This document shows, in pieces, positions 17,210-26,825 of a stretch of 41,778 nt of DNA (position 1 is its first letter; each line of letters starts with the position of its first letter). Both the position numbers and the translations under genes were made by a program. The notes below the pieces were generated by a model that was not told the origin of the DNA, did no database searches, and saw only the letters and a program-made list of their open reading frames with translations. The stretch comes from Methylocystaceae bacterium (GTDB taxonomy: Bacteria > Pseudomonadota > Alphaproteobacteria > Rhizobiales > Beijerinckiaceae). The stretch lies in NCBI GenBank assembly GCA_009773555.1, contig WSXZ01000043.1, forward strand, positions 1 through 41,778, read 5' to 3'.

Positions 17210-17477
17210 TGTCGCTCGCGCGCTTCATCAGCTCGAACCGATCGGCGCAGTAGCGTTCGAGATCCGGCCGTTTCGCGGGATCGGTCGCCGCGGAGCGAAT
17301 GCCAACCGCGCCATCGAGCAGCTCTTTTTGCGCAGCATGGACCTGAGAAGGCGACAGTTGTCCCGAGCAGGCCTCATAGCGCTTAAGCAGCGCGTCGCAC
17401 TGCGGGACGCCGGTTGGATCAACCGCGAAAGCCGGCGTGGCGGCAAGCAGGAAAACGAAAGCGAGACGATGCTTCAC
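17184..17477 (-). CDS. Small secreted cysteine-rich protein
   Basis: 97 residues with a clear signal peptide (RLAFVFLLAATPAFA, then VDPTG). The mature part has four cysteines as C-x9-C (CDALLKRYEAC) and C-x15-C (CADRF to DIKDC), compatible with a helical hairpin held by two disulfides in the periplasm. I do not recognise a named family. The start is a GTG at 17477; GGAGG lies about 11 bases ahead. The last 26 bp overlap the 3' end of zapE on the other strand. Confidence 0.7.
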   Translation of the reverse strand: MKHRLAFVFLLAATPAFAVDPTGVPQCDALLKRYEACSGQLSPSQVHAAQKELLDGAVGIRSAATDPAKRPDLERYCADRFELMKRASDIKDCMSKP

Positions 17478-17550
17478 TGGCGCGGGATCCTCCGGTTATG
17501 ACCCGCGCCATATAGCATTTTGGTCGACGGTTAGGCATCAAAAGACGAGA

Positions 17551-17578
17551 GCGGCGGGCCTTTCTTTGGACCCGCCGC
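17551..17578 (-). terminator. Terminator-like hairpin after the nlpD-like gene
   Basis: An 8-bp perfect GC stem (GCGGCGGG / CCCGCCGC) with a 12-base loop lies about 60 bp past the stop of the 17637 gene. On the minus strand it is followed by TCTCGTCTTTTG, a partly T-rich tail. Confidence 0.55.
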
Positions 17579-17636
17579 CCCGAAGTCTCCAGCGCCTTCG
17601 TGTCTCGCGGACGCCGGAGCGTTCCTTGCGTCTTGG

Positions 17637-19004
17637 CTACAGCCCCGCCAGATAACGCGTAGGATCGACGGGCGTCGAACCCTTGCGCAGTTCGAAGTGA
17701 AGCTGCGGCGAACCCACATTGCCTGACTGGCCGGATTTGGCGATCGTCTGGCCGCGCTTGACCTGATCGCCGCGCTTGACGTCGAGTTCGCCATTGTGGG
17801 CGTAGGCCGAAACGTAGCCGTTGGGATGGCGAATGAGCACGAGATTGCCGTAGCCCTTGAGCTCACTGCCGGCGTAGGCGACGACGCCGCCTTCGGCCGC
17901 CTTGACCTGCGTACCCTCAGGCACCGCGATGTTGATCCCGTCGTTGCCGCCCGACGTGAAGCCCTGAATGATGCGGCCGCGTGCGGGCCAGCGAAACTCG
18001 GGCCGATTTTCGTCGGACGCCACCGCTTTCGCGTCCGTCGCCGGGGGAATGGAGGCGGTCGCGGTCGTATCGACCTTGCGGGCGCTGGGCGTTTCCGCCG
18101 GGGATTCGGCGACAACCTGCTTACCGCGCGCTTCAGCGATCTTGGGCTCAGCTTCTGACGACTCGGAAGACGGCCCGCGCGCGATCCGCTCGGTTTTGAC
18201 GGCGCGCGCCGGCGTTGCGGCGGCGATACGCGCCTCCGCTTTTGTCTTCTCCGGCGCGGCCTTGGCGACGGCCTTCATCTTCTCAGCCGGCTTGGCCTGC
18301 GCCGGTTCCACTTCGGCCTTGCGCAGCGGCTTCGCCTGCTCCGCCGGCTTGGCGGCGGCCAAGGGCTTGGCCAGCGCTGCGGACTTCGCGGCGACCGGCT
18401 TGATCTCGGCTGGGGTGGCGGCGGCAGCTTTGCCCGGAGCGGCGGGGGCGCGCGCGGCCACAGCGGGCGCGCCGCCGGCGCGATAGACCGGTATCACCAG
18501 ACGGGAGCCCGGCTGAACCTGGGACGCGACGTTGAAGCCGTTTGCGCGCAGCAGCGCGTCGGTGGGCACGCCGTAGCGGGTGGAGAGCAGCGCCGCCGTC
18601 TCGCCCTGGGCGACAAGGACCGGGGTGCCGCCTTCGGCGCTCCAGTGGCCTGCGGCGCCGGCGGCCGCAACGCGAGTCGGCGACGGCTGCGCCGCTGGCG
18701 TAGCAGTTCGCGCCATGGAGGCGTTGCTGCTCGGAGCGGACGCGCTGGCTCCAGGGGCCGGTAGCGGACGAGATTCTACCGTCGATGACGGCGCCCTCTG
18801 CGCAGGGGCGTCAGTGATCGCGCCAACAGGCGCCCGATCGACGCCGAGCGAGGCGGTCTTGGCCGAGCCTGAGAAGGGGTCCGCGAAGGGATCGGCTCCG
18901 AAGCGCGACGCGTCCGAGCAGCCAGCGACAAGGGCGGCGACGCCAACGGCCGCCATGAACCGCACAGCGGCGCGGGAATAAGCAATATGATGCTTGGTAA
19001 CCAT
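17637..19004 (-). CDS. nlpD: NlpD-like lipoprotein with LysM and degenerate M23 (LytM) domain
   Basis: 455 residues. The N-terminus has a lipobox (AALVAGC), so it should be an envelope lipoprotein. A LysM domain spans ~126-172 (VLVAQGETAALLSTRYGV to GSRLVIPVY). A long Ala/Lys/Pro-rich linker follows to ~325, then a LytM domain (WPARGRIIQGF to LHFELRKGSTPVDP). The zinc-ligand motif HxxxD is replaced: the stretch reads GGNDGINIAVP, while the later LHFEL is kept. E. coli NlpD likewise lacks zinc ligands and activates the amidase AmiC instead of cutting peptidoglycan, so this one is probably an amidase activator in cell separation. Gene order surE-pcm-nlpD supports the name. The ATG at 19004 is preferred over an in-frame GTG at 19016. 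Confidence 0.85.
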   Translation of the reverse strand: MVTKHHIAYSRAAVRFMAAVGVAALVAGCSDASRFGADPFADPFSGSAKTASLGVDRAPVGAITDAPAQRAPSSTVESRPLPAPGASASAPSSNASMARTATPAAQPSPTRVAAAGAAGHWSAEGGTPVLVAQGETAALLSTRYGVPTDALLRANGFNVASQVQPGSRLVIPVYRAGGAPAVAARAPAAPGKAAAATPAEIKPVAAKSAALAKPLAAAKPAEQAKPLRKAEVEPAQAKPAEKMKAVAKAAPEKTKAEARIAAATPARAVKTERIARGPSSESSEAEPKIAEARGKQVVAESPAETPSARKVDTTATASIPPATDAKAVASDENRPEFRWPARGRIIQGFTSGGNDGINIAVPEGTQVKAAEGGVVAYAGSELKGYGNLVLIRHPNGYVSAYAHNGELDVKRGDQVKRGQTIAKSGQSGNVGSPQLHFELRKGSTPVDPTRYLAGL

Positions 19005-19118
19005 GACGCGACCCACCCGAACGCAACATTGAACGGTCTTATGGGTAACAGCGCGCGGTTAAGGAGGCGTTTAAGATGAACGCAAAGCGTGCGCGACTGA
19101 GATTTTCAGCATGATGTT

Positions 19119-19808
19119 TTAGAGCGCCTGCGCCAGTCCGGGGATCGCCGGCCCCAGGCGACACGGGCCAAGATCGGTCTCCCGCAGTTCGCCATCCTCA
19201 TTGCGATCAAGCTTAATCAATCGTTCCTTCGCCCGTGCGCCGGCCTGCGCGTGCTCCCTTCGTGCGAAGAGCAGCGCGCCACCCGGCGTAAGCATCTGGA
19301 TGAGCGCTGCAGGCGCGGCGCCGACCGAGGCTTGGACGATGATTCGATCGAAACGTCCAAGCTCGCGAGGCGGATCAAGGCCGTCGGCGAAAATCGCCTT
19401 GGCGTTTGCAGCGCCATGGGCGGCCAACCGACCCGAGGCTTCGATGGCGAGCGTCTCGAACCGCTCAAGGCTTATGACCTCATTCGCCAGCTGCGCAAGC
19501 GCCGCCGCGCCATAGCCGGACCCCGCGCCGACCTCCAGCACCCGATGGCCGCGGCCGATCTTGAGCGCCTCGAGTCGTCTGGCAAGTTCGACCGGACGCG
19601 ACATGGTCTGCCCGCAGCCGATCGGCAGCGAGAGATTGCGATTCGCGAGATCGCGAAAGCGGTAGGGCGCGAACGCCTCCCGCGGGGTGGCCTCGATCGC
19701 GCGCAACACCGAGAGATCGCGCAGGCCCGCCTGACGCAACGTCAGCAGCAGCGCCGCGCGCTCCTCGAATTGTTGGCTGGCCTGGCGCGCGCCGGCCTCC
19801 TCGGTCAT
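19119..19808 (-). CDS. pcm: Protein-L-isoaspartate O-methyltransferase
   Basis: 229 residues. It methylates L-isoaspartyl residues in damaged proteins with S-adenosylmethionine. Family motifs are TPREAFAPYRFRDLANRN, the LPIGCGQTMSRP motif before the SAM site, motif I VLEVGAGSGYGAAALAQLA (residues ~91-109) and FDRIIVQASVGAAPAALI. The usual wording of the last motif is VTAAAP/E; here it is VQASVG, a mild divergence. The ATG overlaps the surE TGA by four bases (ATGA), and the nlpD-like gene follows, as in many proteobacteria. Confidence 0.88.
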   Translation of the reverse strand: MTEEAGARQASQQFEERAALLLTLRQAGLRDLSVLRAIEATPREAFAPYRFRDLANRNLSLPIGCGQTMSRPVELARRLEALKIGRGHRVLEVGAGSGYGAAALAQLANEVISLERFETLAIEASGRLAAHGAANAKAIFADGLDPPRELGRFDRIIVQASVGAAPAALIQMLTPGGALLFARREHAQAGARAKERLIKLDRNEDGELRETDLGPCRLGPAIPGLAQAL

Positions 19809-20578
19809 TCCTTGCCCTCAAACGCCGCCGCGAGGCGCGTCACCGTCGGGTGATCGGTGAAATCCAGCTGCAGCGGGGTGATCGAGATTTTCTTTTCTTC
19901 GAGCGCCAACAGATCGGTGCCCTGCCCCGGCTTGAAATCGCCGCGCTGGAACGTGATCCAGTGATAGGGATTGCCGCGGCCGTCCTTGCGGTCCTCGATC
20001 CTCATGATGTCGCTGCTACGCCTGCCCTGCATCGTAATCGCGACGCCGGCGACGTCCTGGGGCGCACAATGCGGAAAATTCACGTTCATCAACACGTTCT
20101 TCGGGATGCCCGCCGCAATCAGGCGGCGCACGACATCGACGCCGTGCGTCGCCGCGCATTCCCAGTGGATCGTCCGGCGGTCTGCAAAAAAATCATAGAC
20201 CTGGGAGAGCGCAATCGACGGAATGCCCAGAATCGTGCCCTCCATCGCCCCGGCGATGGTGCCGGAATAGGAGACGTCCTCGGCGACATTCTGCCCGCAG
20301 TTGACGCCGGAAATGAGAAAATCTGGCGGATGATCGAGCATCAGCTTGCGCAGGCCCATGATGACGCAATCGGTCGGCGTTCCCTTGAGCGCGAAGTGGC
20401 GCGGCGAAATCTCCCGCAACCGCAGCGGGTCGTTGAGCGAGAGCGAATGCGAAACGCCCGATTGCTCGAATTCCGGCGCGATGACGAAAATATCGTCGGT
20501 GAATGCGCGCGCGATCGCCTCGGCGATGGCGAGGCCGCGCGCGTGAATGCCGTCGTCATTGGTGATGAGAATGCGCAT
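19805..20578 (-). CDS. surE: 5'/3'-nucleotidase SurE
   Basis: 257 residues, normal for the family. SurE removes phosphate from nucleoside 5'- and 3'-monophosphates and short polyphosphates and is linked to stationary-phase survival. The metal-binding ITNDDG is at residues 4-9, followed by SGVSHSLSLNDPLR, KGTPTDCV, SGVNCGQN and YSGTIAGAMEG. The ATG at 20578 is the natural start (MRILITNDDG). Its stop overlaps the pcm start. It is divergent from the SH3 protein gene; the 123-bp space between them must hold both promoters. Confidence 0.95.
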   Translation of the reverse strand: MRILITNDDGIHARGLAIAEAIARAFTDDIFVIAPEFEQSGVSHSLSLNDPLRLREISPRHFALKGTPTDCVIMGLRKLMLDHPPDFLISGVNCGQNVAEDVSYSGTIAGAMEGTILGIPSIALSQVYDFFADRRTIHWECAATHGVDVVRRLIAAGIPKNVLMNVNFPHCAPQDVAGVAITMQGRRSSDIMRIEDRKDGRGNPYHWITFQRGDFKPGQGTDLLALEEKKISITPLQLDFTDHPTVTRLAAAFEGKE

Positions 20579-20701
20579 GCTTACAGCGGTTCGCCTCGAG
20601 TGGACGGGCGCCTGAGAAAGCCCGAGTTTCTTTGGACGATTCGACGCCGAACGTCCACAATGACCCTATATCGGCTCGCCTCATTCTCTGGAGGAATTTT
20701 G

Positions 20702-22633
<1,932 letters not shown>

Positions 22634-22689
22634 TCATTGCGCCACCTTCTCCCGCAGGCGGAAGAAGGGGTCAAGCGGCGAGATGTCGC

Positions 22690-23442
22690 TTACGATCCGC
22701 CGCTCGCCGCCGCTTGGGCCGCGGCCCTCTTCTTCTCGATCATGCGCACAGCGTAGATCGACGCTTCGTAGAGCAGCACGCCCGGCACCGCGAGCGCGAG
22801 CTGCGAAAAGACGTCCGGCGGCGTCAGAACCGCCGCGACGATGAAGACGAGCACGACGGCGTAGCGCCGCTTCTCCTTTAAGAACTCCGACGTCACGATG
22901 CCCACCTGCCCGAGCAGCGTCAAAATCACCGGCAGTTGAAACACGATGCCGAAGGCGAGCACGAGCGTCATGATCAGCGAAAGATATTCGGAGACGCGCG
23001 GCAGCAGTTCGATCTGCGCCTTGCCCGGTTCATTCGCCTGCTGCATCCCCATGAAGAAACGCAGCAGATTGGGCATCACCAGAAAATAGACGACGAGCGC
23101 GCCGAAGGCGAAGAAGATCGGCGTCGCGAAAAGATAGGGGCGGAAGGCCGTGCGCTCATGCTTGTAGAGCCCGGGCGCGACGAAGGCGTAAATCTGCGAC
23201 AGCACGATCGGGCAGGACAAAAACGCCGCCATAAACAGCGCGACCTTGATCTGGGTGAAGAAATATTCCTGCGGCGCGGTGTAGATCAGCCGCGCCTCAG
23301 GGCCTGCGACCTGCGTGTAGGGAATGAGAAGCAGATTGTAGATATCCTTGGCGAAGAAGAAGGAGAGCACGAACATCGCGAGAAAGGCGAGCAGCGCCTT
23401 GATCAGGCGCTCGCGCAATTCCATCAGATGTTCGTCGTTCAT
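22690..23442 (-). CDS. tatC: Sec-independent translocase subunit TatC
   Basis: 250 residues with six membrane helices. TatC with TatB binds twin-arginine signal peptides. It shows [20 protein letters not shown] at the N-terminus (with the conserved HLxELRxR), [20 protein letters not shown], the E in [13 protein letters not shown], and LLTPP-like [23 protein letters not shown] near the end. The ATG overlaps the tatB stop by four bases (ATGA). Confidence 0.95.
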   Translation of the reverse strand: MNDEHLMELRERLIKALLAFLAMFVLSFFFAKDIYNLLLIPYTQVAGPEARLIYTAPQEYFFTQIKVALFMAAFLSCPIVLSQIYAFVAPGLYKHERTAFRPYLFATPIFFAFGALVVYFLVMPNLLRFFMGMQQANEPGKAQIELLPRVSEYLSLIMTLVLAFGIVFQLPVILTLLGQVGIVTSEFLKEKRRYAVVLVFIVAAVLTPPDVFSQLALAVPGVLLYEASIYAVRMIEKKRAAAQAAASGGS

Positions 23443-23960
23443 GTGGCCGCCTTCGGCGAATCTGGAGGAACACCAGAATCCTCATCCTGAGGAGCGGCCG
23501 AAGGCCGCGTCTCGAAGGATGCGATTGGCGCGTCTTCATCCTTCGAGACGCCGCCTCGATCTCGGGCCTGCCCGAGATCGACATTTGATGCGCAAGTCGG
23601 GTGAACCCGACTTGCGGGCGGCTCCTCAGGATGAGGCGGTTGCGCAGGCGACCGCTCTGCGTCGCCTCTGATCGCGCCGGTAATCTGCTTGCGCGCTTCG
23701 GCCATCGGATCGAAAGCGCCGTCGAGCTTCACGCTCTCCTTTACCGCGTCCCTCATCTCGCCGACCTCCTTGCGCAAGTCATCGAGATCGGCCTCGCGCA
23801 TCGCCTCCATGAATTGTCCCTGAAACTCCGCCGCCATGCGGCGCATTTTTCCGGAAAACTGCCCAAGCGAACGCAAAACGCGCGGCAAGTCCTTCGAGGG
23901 AATCGCAATAAGCGCGACGATGGCGATGACGATAAGCTTGCCGGGTTCGAGATCGAACAT
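23439..23960 (-). CDS. tatB: Sec-independent translocase subunit TatB, with a repeat element in its tail
   Basis: 173 residues. The N-terminus has the TatB membrane helix ([19 protein letters not shown]) followed by the amphipathic helix and the acidic-basic cytoplasmic region ([22 protein letters not shown]). Residues ~109-161 of the C-terminal tail are encoded by an interspersed palindromic repeat at 23480-23636 read through in frame. The poorly conserved TatB tail seems to tolerate it, and the frame closes normally after PPDSPKAAT, overlapping the tatC start. TatB hands signal peptides from TatC to the TatA pore. Confidence 0.9.
   Translation of the reverse strand: MFDLEPGKLIVIAIVALIAIPSKDLPRVLRSLGQFSGKMRRMAAEFQGQFMEAMREADLDDLRKEVGEMRDAVKESVKLDGAFDPMAEARKQITGAIRGDAERSPAQPPHPEEPPASRVHPTCASNVDLGQARDRGGVSKDEDAPIASFETRPSAAPQDEDSGVPPDSPKAAT
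23480..23636. repeat. Composite palindromic repeat inside tatB
   Basis: The outer perfect 15-bp inverted repeat is CCTCATCCTGAGGAG (23480-23494) with CTCCTCAGGATGAGG (23622-23636). Within it are a perfect 15-bp pair (23507-23521 with 23537-23551, GCGTCTCGAAGGATG), a 12-bp pair with a two-base loop (23556-23567 with 23570-23581) and another 12-bp pair with a two-base loop (23591-23602 with 23605-23616). This is the form of the interspersed repeats common between genes in Rhizobiales, here within a coding sequence. Confidence 0.85.
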
Positions 23961-23980
23961 GCGTGTTGCTCGGGCGCCCT

Positions 23981-24116
23981 GCTCCCTCCCCTTGAGGGGG
24001 CGGGTCGAAGCGCGAAGCGCTTCGGGGTGGGGTGACGATGGCGAGGTTCAGCGATGCTTTCACACCCCACCCCGCGCTTTCCGCGCGACCCTCCCCCTCA
24101 AGGGGAGGGGGTCGAC
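23981..24116. repeat. Long inverted repeat between tatB and tatA
   Basis: The left arm (~23981-24033, starting CTCCCTCCCCTTGAGGGGG) and right arm (~24062-24116, ending CCCCCTCAAGGGGAGGGGG) are imperfect inverted copies separated by ~28 bp. Shared blocks include CTCCCCTTGAGGGGG and GGGGTGGGGTG. It fills most of the 157-bp gap between tatA and tatB and differs from the family inside tatB. A transcript through it could fold into one strong stem. Confidence 0.75.
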
Positions 24117-24117
24117 G

Positions 24118-24354
24118 CTAGACCTTCTTGCTGTCCGCCTTGTCGCTCTCCAGCGCGCGGCGCTCGCTGGCCTGGCCTTCGAGCGGCTTTTTTGCGTCAT
24201 CGGCCGCGACGTCGTCTTCCGACATGCCCTTCTTGAAGGCTTTGATGCCCTTGGCCATGTCGCCCATCACGTCGGAAATCTTGAACTTGCCGCCGAAGAG
24301 AATGAAGACGACCGCGCCGACGATGATCCAGTGCCAGATCGACAGACCGCCCAT
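24118..24354 (-). CDS. tatA: Sec-independent translocase subunit TatA
   Basis: 78 residues. It has the TatA pattern of a short membrane helix ([16 protein letters not shown]), a hinge and an amphipathic helix with [21 protein letters not shown], then a charged tail. It forms the translocation pore of the twin-arginine system. The ATG at 24354 (MGGLSIWHW) is the conserved start; a frame three codons longer exists. tatB follows 157 bp downstream, a gap filled by an inverted repeat. scpB lies 166 bp upstream; I see no gene there. Confidence 0.93.
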   Translation of the reverse strand: MGGLSIWHWIIVGAVVFILFGGKFKISDVMGDMAKGIKAFKKGMSEDDVAADDAKKPLEGQASERRALESDKADSKKV

Positions 24355-24520
24355 GGCGCGCATCCTTCCTAACGAGAAAACCGGGACGACCGGCGTTTGC
24401 CGGGAAACTATGCGCCCCTCGCCATAAAAACAAGGACGCGGCGCACAGACGCCCGCCGCGGACGGCCTAAAGGGGACGTGGAAATTTGTTGTCGCCTAAC
24501 TGCGCCGCTCGGCGGCGCCG

Positions 24521-25279
24521 TCAATGCTCTTCGTCGTCGCCGAGTTCGGGCGGCTCTAGCGCCTCGGGCTCGTCCGGGAACTCCATGTCGAGCAGTTCCG
24601 GCGCGTCGTCTTCAAGCGGCTCTTCATCCTCGCGCAACGCGGCGTCGTCCGAAGGCTGCGGCACGCCGAAGCCCTTCGGCAGCCGACCGTCGAACAGGCC
24701 AGCGCCCTTGAGTTCGTCGAGCCCCGGCAGATCGCCGATCTGCTCAAGCCCGAAGTGCATCAGGAAGGCGTCGGTCGTGCCATAGGTGATCGGCCTGCCC
24801 GGCGCTTTGCGGCGGCCGCGCAGCCTGATCCAGCCGGTGTCGAGCAGCACGTCGAGCGTGCCCTTGGAGATGGCGACGCCGCGAATCTCTTCAATCTCGG
24901 CGCGGGTCGTCGGCTGGTGATAGGCGATGATCGCGAGCGTCTCCAGCGCGGCGCGAGAGAGCTTCTTCTCCTCGACCTGCTCGCGCGCGAGAATCCAGTT
25001 GAGGTCGGCGGCGGTGCGGAAAAACCACTTCTTGCCGACGCGGGTCAGATTGACGCCGCGGCCCGTGTAATGGGCGCGCAGCCGCTCAAGGACGCGCTCG
25101 AGTTCGACGCCCTCTTCGATACGGCGCGCCATTTCGGCTTCGTCGAGCGGGTCGGCGGAGGCGAAAAGCAGCGCCTCGATGATGCGCTCCGCTTCGCGCA
25201 GCCGAGCCTCGTGACGCGCAAGCTCGTCGTCGCTGTTCACGTCAAAAAGTTCGATCTTCTCCGCAGCCTGCGCCACCAC
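24521..25279 (-). CDS. scpB: Segregation and condensation protein B
   Basis: 252 residues. ScpB dimers bind ScpA and with SMC form the bacterial condensin. Two winged-helix domains are visible: EAERIIEALLFASADPLDEAEMARR (residues ~25-50) and LSRAALETLAIIAYHQPTTRAEIEEIRGV (residues ~105-135), ending with ITYGTTDAFLMHFGLEQIGDLP. The C-terminal ~50 residues are very acidic. The start is a GTG at 25279 with GAGGAGG upstream. It follows scpA by 21 bp on the same strand. Confidence 0.93.
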   Translation of the reverse strand: MVAQAAEKIELFDVNSDDELARHEARLREAERIIEALLFASADPLDEAEMARRIEEGVELERVLERLRAHYTGRGVNLTRVGKKWFFRTAADLNWILAREQVEEKKLSRAALETLAIIAYHQPTTRAEIEEIRGVAISKGTLDVLLDTGWIRLRGRRKAPGRPITYGTTDAFLMHFGLEQIGDLPGLDELKGAGLFDGRLPKGFGVPQPSDDAALREDEEPLEDDAPELLDMEFPDEPEALEPPELGDDEEH

Positions 25280-25300
25280 GCGTCCTCCTCAAGTTCGGGG

Positions 25301-26107
25301 CTAAGACGCGCCCGCAGTCTCTTCCGCTTGCTCCGGCGCGCGCCGCCGCACCCAAAGCGGGGCGAAGTGCCGGTCCTGACGGATGTCGAATCGCCCCTCG
25401 CGCACCATTTCAAGCGAGGCGGTAAAGGCCGAGGCGCGCACCGTGCGCGCCGTCTGCATGTCCACACAGTAATGCAGCAAAAAATCGTCGAGCACGGTCC
25501 ATTCCGTCGCGACGCCGACCAGCCGCTCCAGGGCTTCGCGCGCCTCGGCCAAAGACCAGACCGCGCGCTGCCGCATCACCACCCGCGACGTCGCCGTCTT
25601 CTGGCGCTGCCGGGCGTAAGCCGTGAGCAGATCGTAGAGGCTCGCTTGAAATTTGGGATGCGAGATCGTCTCAACGCCTTCAGGGCCGCCGCGCAGAAAC
25701 ATATCGCGCCCGAGCCGCGCGCGCTCGGTGAGCTTGTCGGCGGCGCGCCGAATGAGCTCCAGCCTGCGCAGGCGCTCAGCGAGGGCGGCGGCGAGATCGG
25801 AGGCGGAGGGTTCGTCGCCCTTTGGCGGCTCCGGCAGCAGCAGCCGCGACTTCAAAAAGGCGAGCCAGGCCGCCATCACCAGATAATCGGCGGCGAGTTC
25901 AAGGCGCACGCGCCGCGCCGCCTCGATGAAGGCGAGATATTGCTCGGCGAGCGCGAGAATGGAAATGCGGGCGAGGTCGACCTTCTGCCGGCGCGCAAGC
26001 TCGAGCAGCAAATCGAGCGGCCCTTCGAACCCGTCGACGTCGACAAGAAAGGCCTCTTCAGCGTCGCCGCGGGGCTCATCCAGCTCGAAGGTCAATTCCT
26101 GGGCCAT
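25301..26107 (-). CDS. scpA: Segregation and condensation protein A
   Basis: 268 residues from the ATG at 26107. ScpA is the kleisin that bridges SMC heads. The N-terminal motif is VDVDGFEGPLDLLLELARRQ with KVDLARISILALAEQYL. The middle has ELAADYLVMAAWLAFLKSRLLLP, and the C-terminal winged helix has TASLEMVREGRFDIRQDRHFAPLWV. The frame extends to an ATG at 26158, but those 17 residues lie next to a foreign-looking insertion and I prefer the inner start; both have weak Shine-Dalgarno. In related genomes scpA follows nagZ closely. Here an oppositely oriented gene lies between, so scpA needs its own promoter (minus-strand TTGCTG at 26265-26270 and GCTAAT at 26242-26247, 17 bp apart, is a candidate). 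Confidence 0.9.
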   Translation of the reverse strand: MAQELTFELDEPRGDAEEAFLVDVDGFEGPLDLLLELARRQKVDLARISILALAEQYLAFIEAARRVRLELAADYLVMAAWLAFLKSRLLLPEPPKGDEPSASDLAAALAERLRRLELIRRAADKLTERARLGRDMFLRGGPEGVETISHPKFQASLYDLLTAYARQRQKTATSRVVMRQRAVWSLAEAREALERLVGVATEWTVLDDFLLHYCVDMQTARTVRASAFTASLEMVREGRFDIRQDRHFAPLWVRRRAPEQAEETAGAS

Positions 26108-26279
26108 TTCTATCGCTTTGCGCCTATTTTCCCTTGGCGAATCAATGTCGCCGAGCATTTCGACCAGAGACTTTGGGGCGATTTAGCTCTTCCTTGCAAG
26201 CATGGCAGATCTATTTTGGACATCCTCCACAACAAAGCGCAATTAGCGTATGTTTTATGCATTGCAGCAAATAAATCCA

Positions 26280-26309
26280 TTGACACGATATGTGAGTGGT
26301 TTTTAACTA
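26280..26309 (+). promoter_or_regulatory. Putative promoter of the orphan gene at 26343
   Basis: A consensus -35 TTGACA (26280-26285) is followed after 18 bp by TAACTA (26304-26309), a fair -10, in very AT-rich DNA. It points at the gene starting 34 bp downstream. Confidence 0.4.
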
Positions 26310-26342
26310 GTTATCTTTAACACGAAGACATTGGAGATCGAG

Positions 26343-26744
26343 ATGTCTAGAGTTTATTCTGTTGAATCCGCAGAAGTTGAGAAGCTGATTGTAATTCCTG
26401 AACTTCCGCCAGCTATTTTGGTCAAGGTGTGCGGCACGGTGCCCACAACCGGATGGACTGACCCACAATTATCTCCGTGGATTTACATTGTCCCTCCTAA
26501 GGATGGCATCCTTGATCTCGATTTCAACGCACGACCTCCCACCGGAATTGTATTGCAAGTTTTTACAACCATCTGCCTCAGCACGACATTGTTTATCCCC
26601 GACTGGGTCAGAGGAGTTCGTGTTCATAGTTCCACAAATGCGATCGAAGCTAAACTACCCGGTGGAAAGAATCCGCCCGAATACAGACAACTAGCTCCAG
26701 TGTTACCCTGGCCCTGGTTTGTGCCGAACGCATCGCGTCAATAA
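26343..26744 (+). CDS. Orphan hypothetical protein inserted between nagZ and scpA
   Basis: 133 residues with no signal peptide or membrane helix. The text is rich in Val, Pro, Thr and Ile, with beta-strand character: VKVCGTVPTTGWTDPQLSPW, IYIVPPKDGILDLDFNARPP and WVRGVRVHSSTNAIEAKL. It reads as one compact beta-sandwich-like domain. I do not recognise a named family. GGAGA lies five bases ahead of the ATG at 26343. GC content is far below the neighbours. The gene is convergent with nagZ and divergent from scpA, both members of a conserved same-strand chain, so it probably arrived by insertion. Confidence 0.65.
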   Translation: MSRVYSVESAEVEKLIVIPELPPAILVKVCGTVPTTGWTDPQLSPWIYIVPPKDGILDLDFNARPPTGIVLQVFTTICLSTTLFIPDWVRGVRVHSSTNAIEAKLPGGKNPPEYRQLAPVLPWPWFVPNASRQ

Positions 26745-26766
26745 CAACTGGTCGCGAGTTGCGCCG

Positions 26767-26808
26767 ATGCTGACGACGCCGCTACAAAAAGTAGAACGTC
26801 GCCAGCAT
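26767..26808. terminator. Hairpin between orphan gene and nagZ
   Basis: ATGCTGACGACG (26767-26778) pairs with CGTCGCCAGCAT (26797-26808), 11 of 12 positions matching, with an inner CTAC / GTAG pair around five A. It lies between two convergent 3' ends, so it may stop transcription from both sides, though neither side has a clear T-run. Confidence 0.5.
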
Positions 26809-26825
26809 TGGATTGCATCTTAAGG

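Noticed and set aside
24755-26320. 521-residue open frame on the plus strand
   Set aside because: It is antisense to scpB and scpA, which carry clear family motifs. The frame runs out into the AT-rich orphan region without a start or ribosome site.
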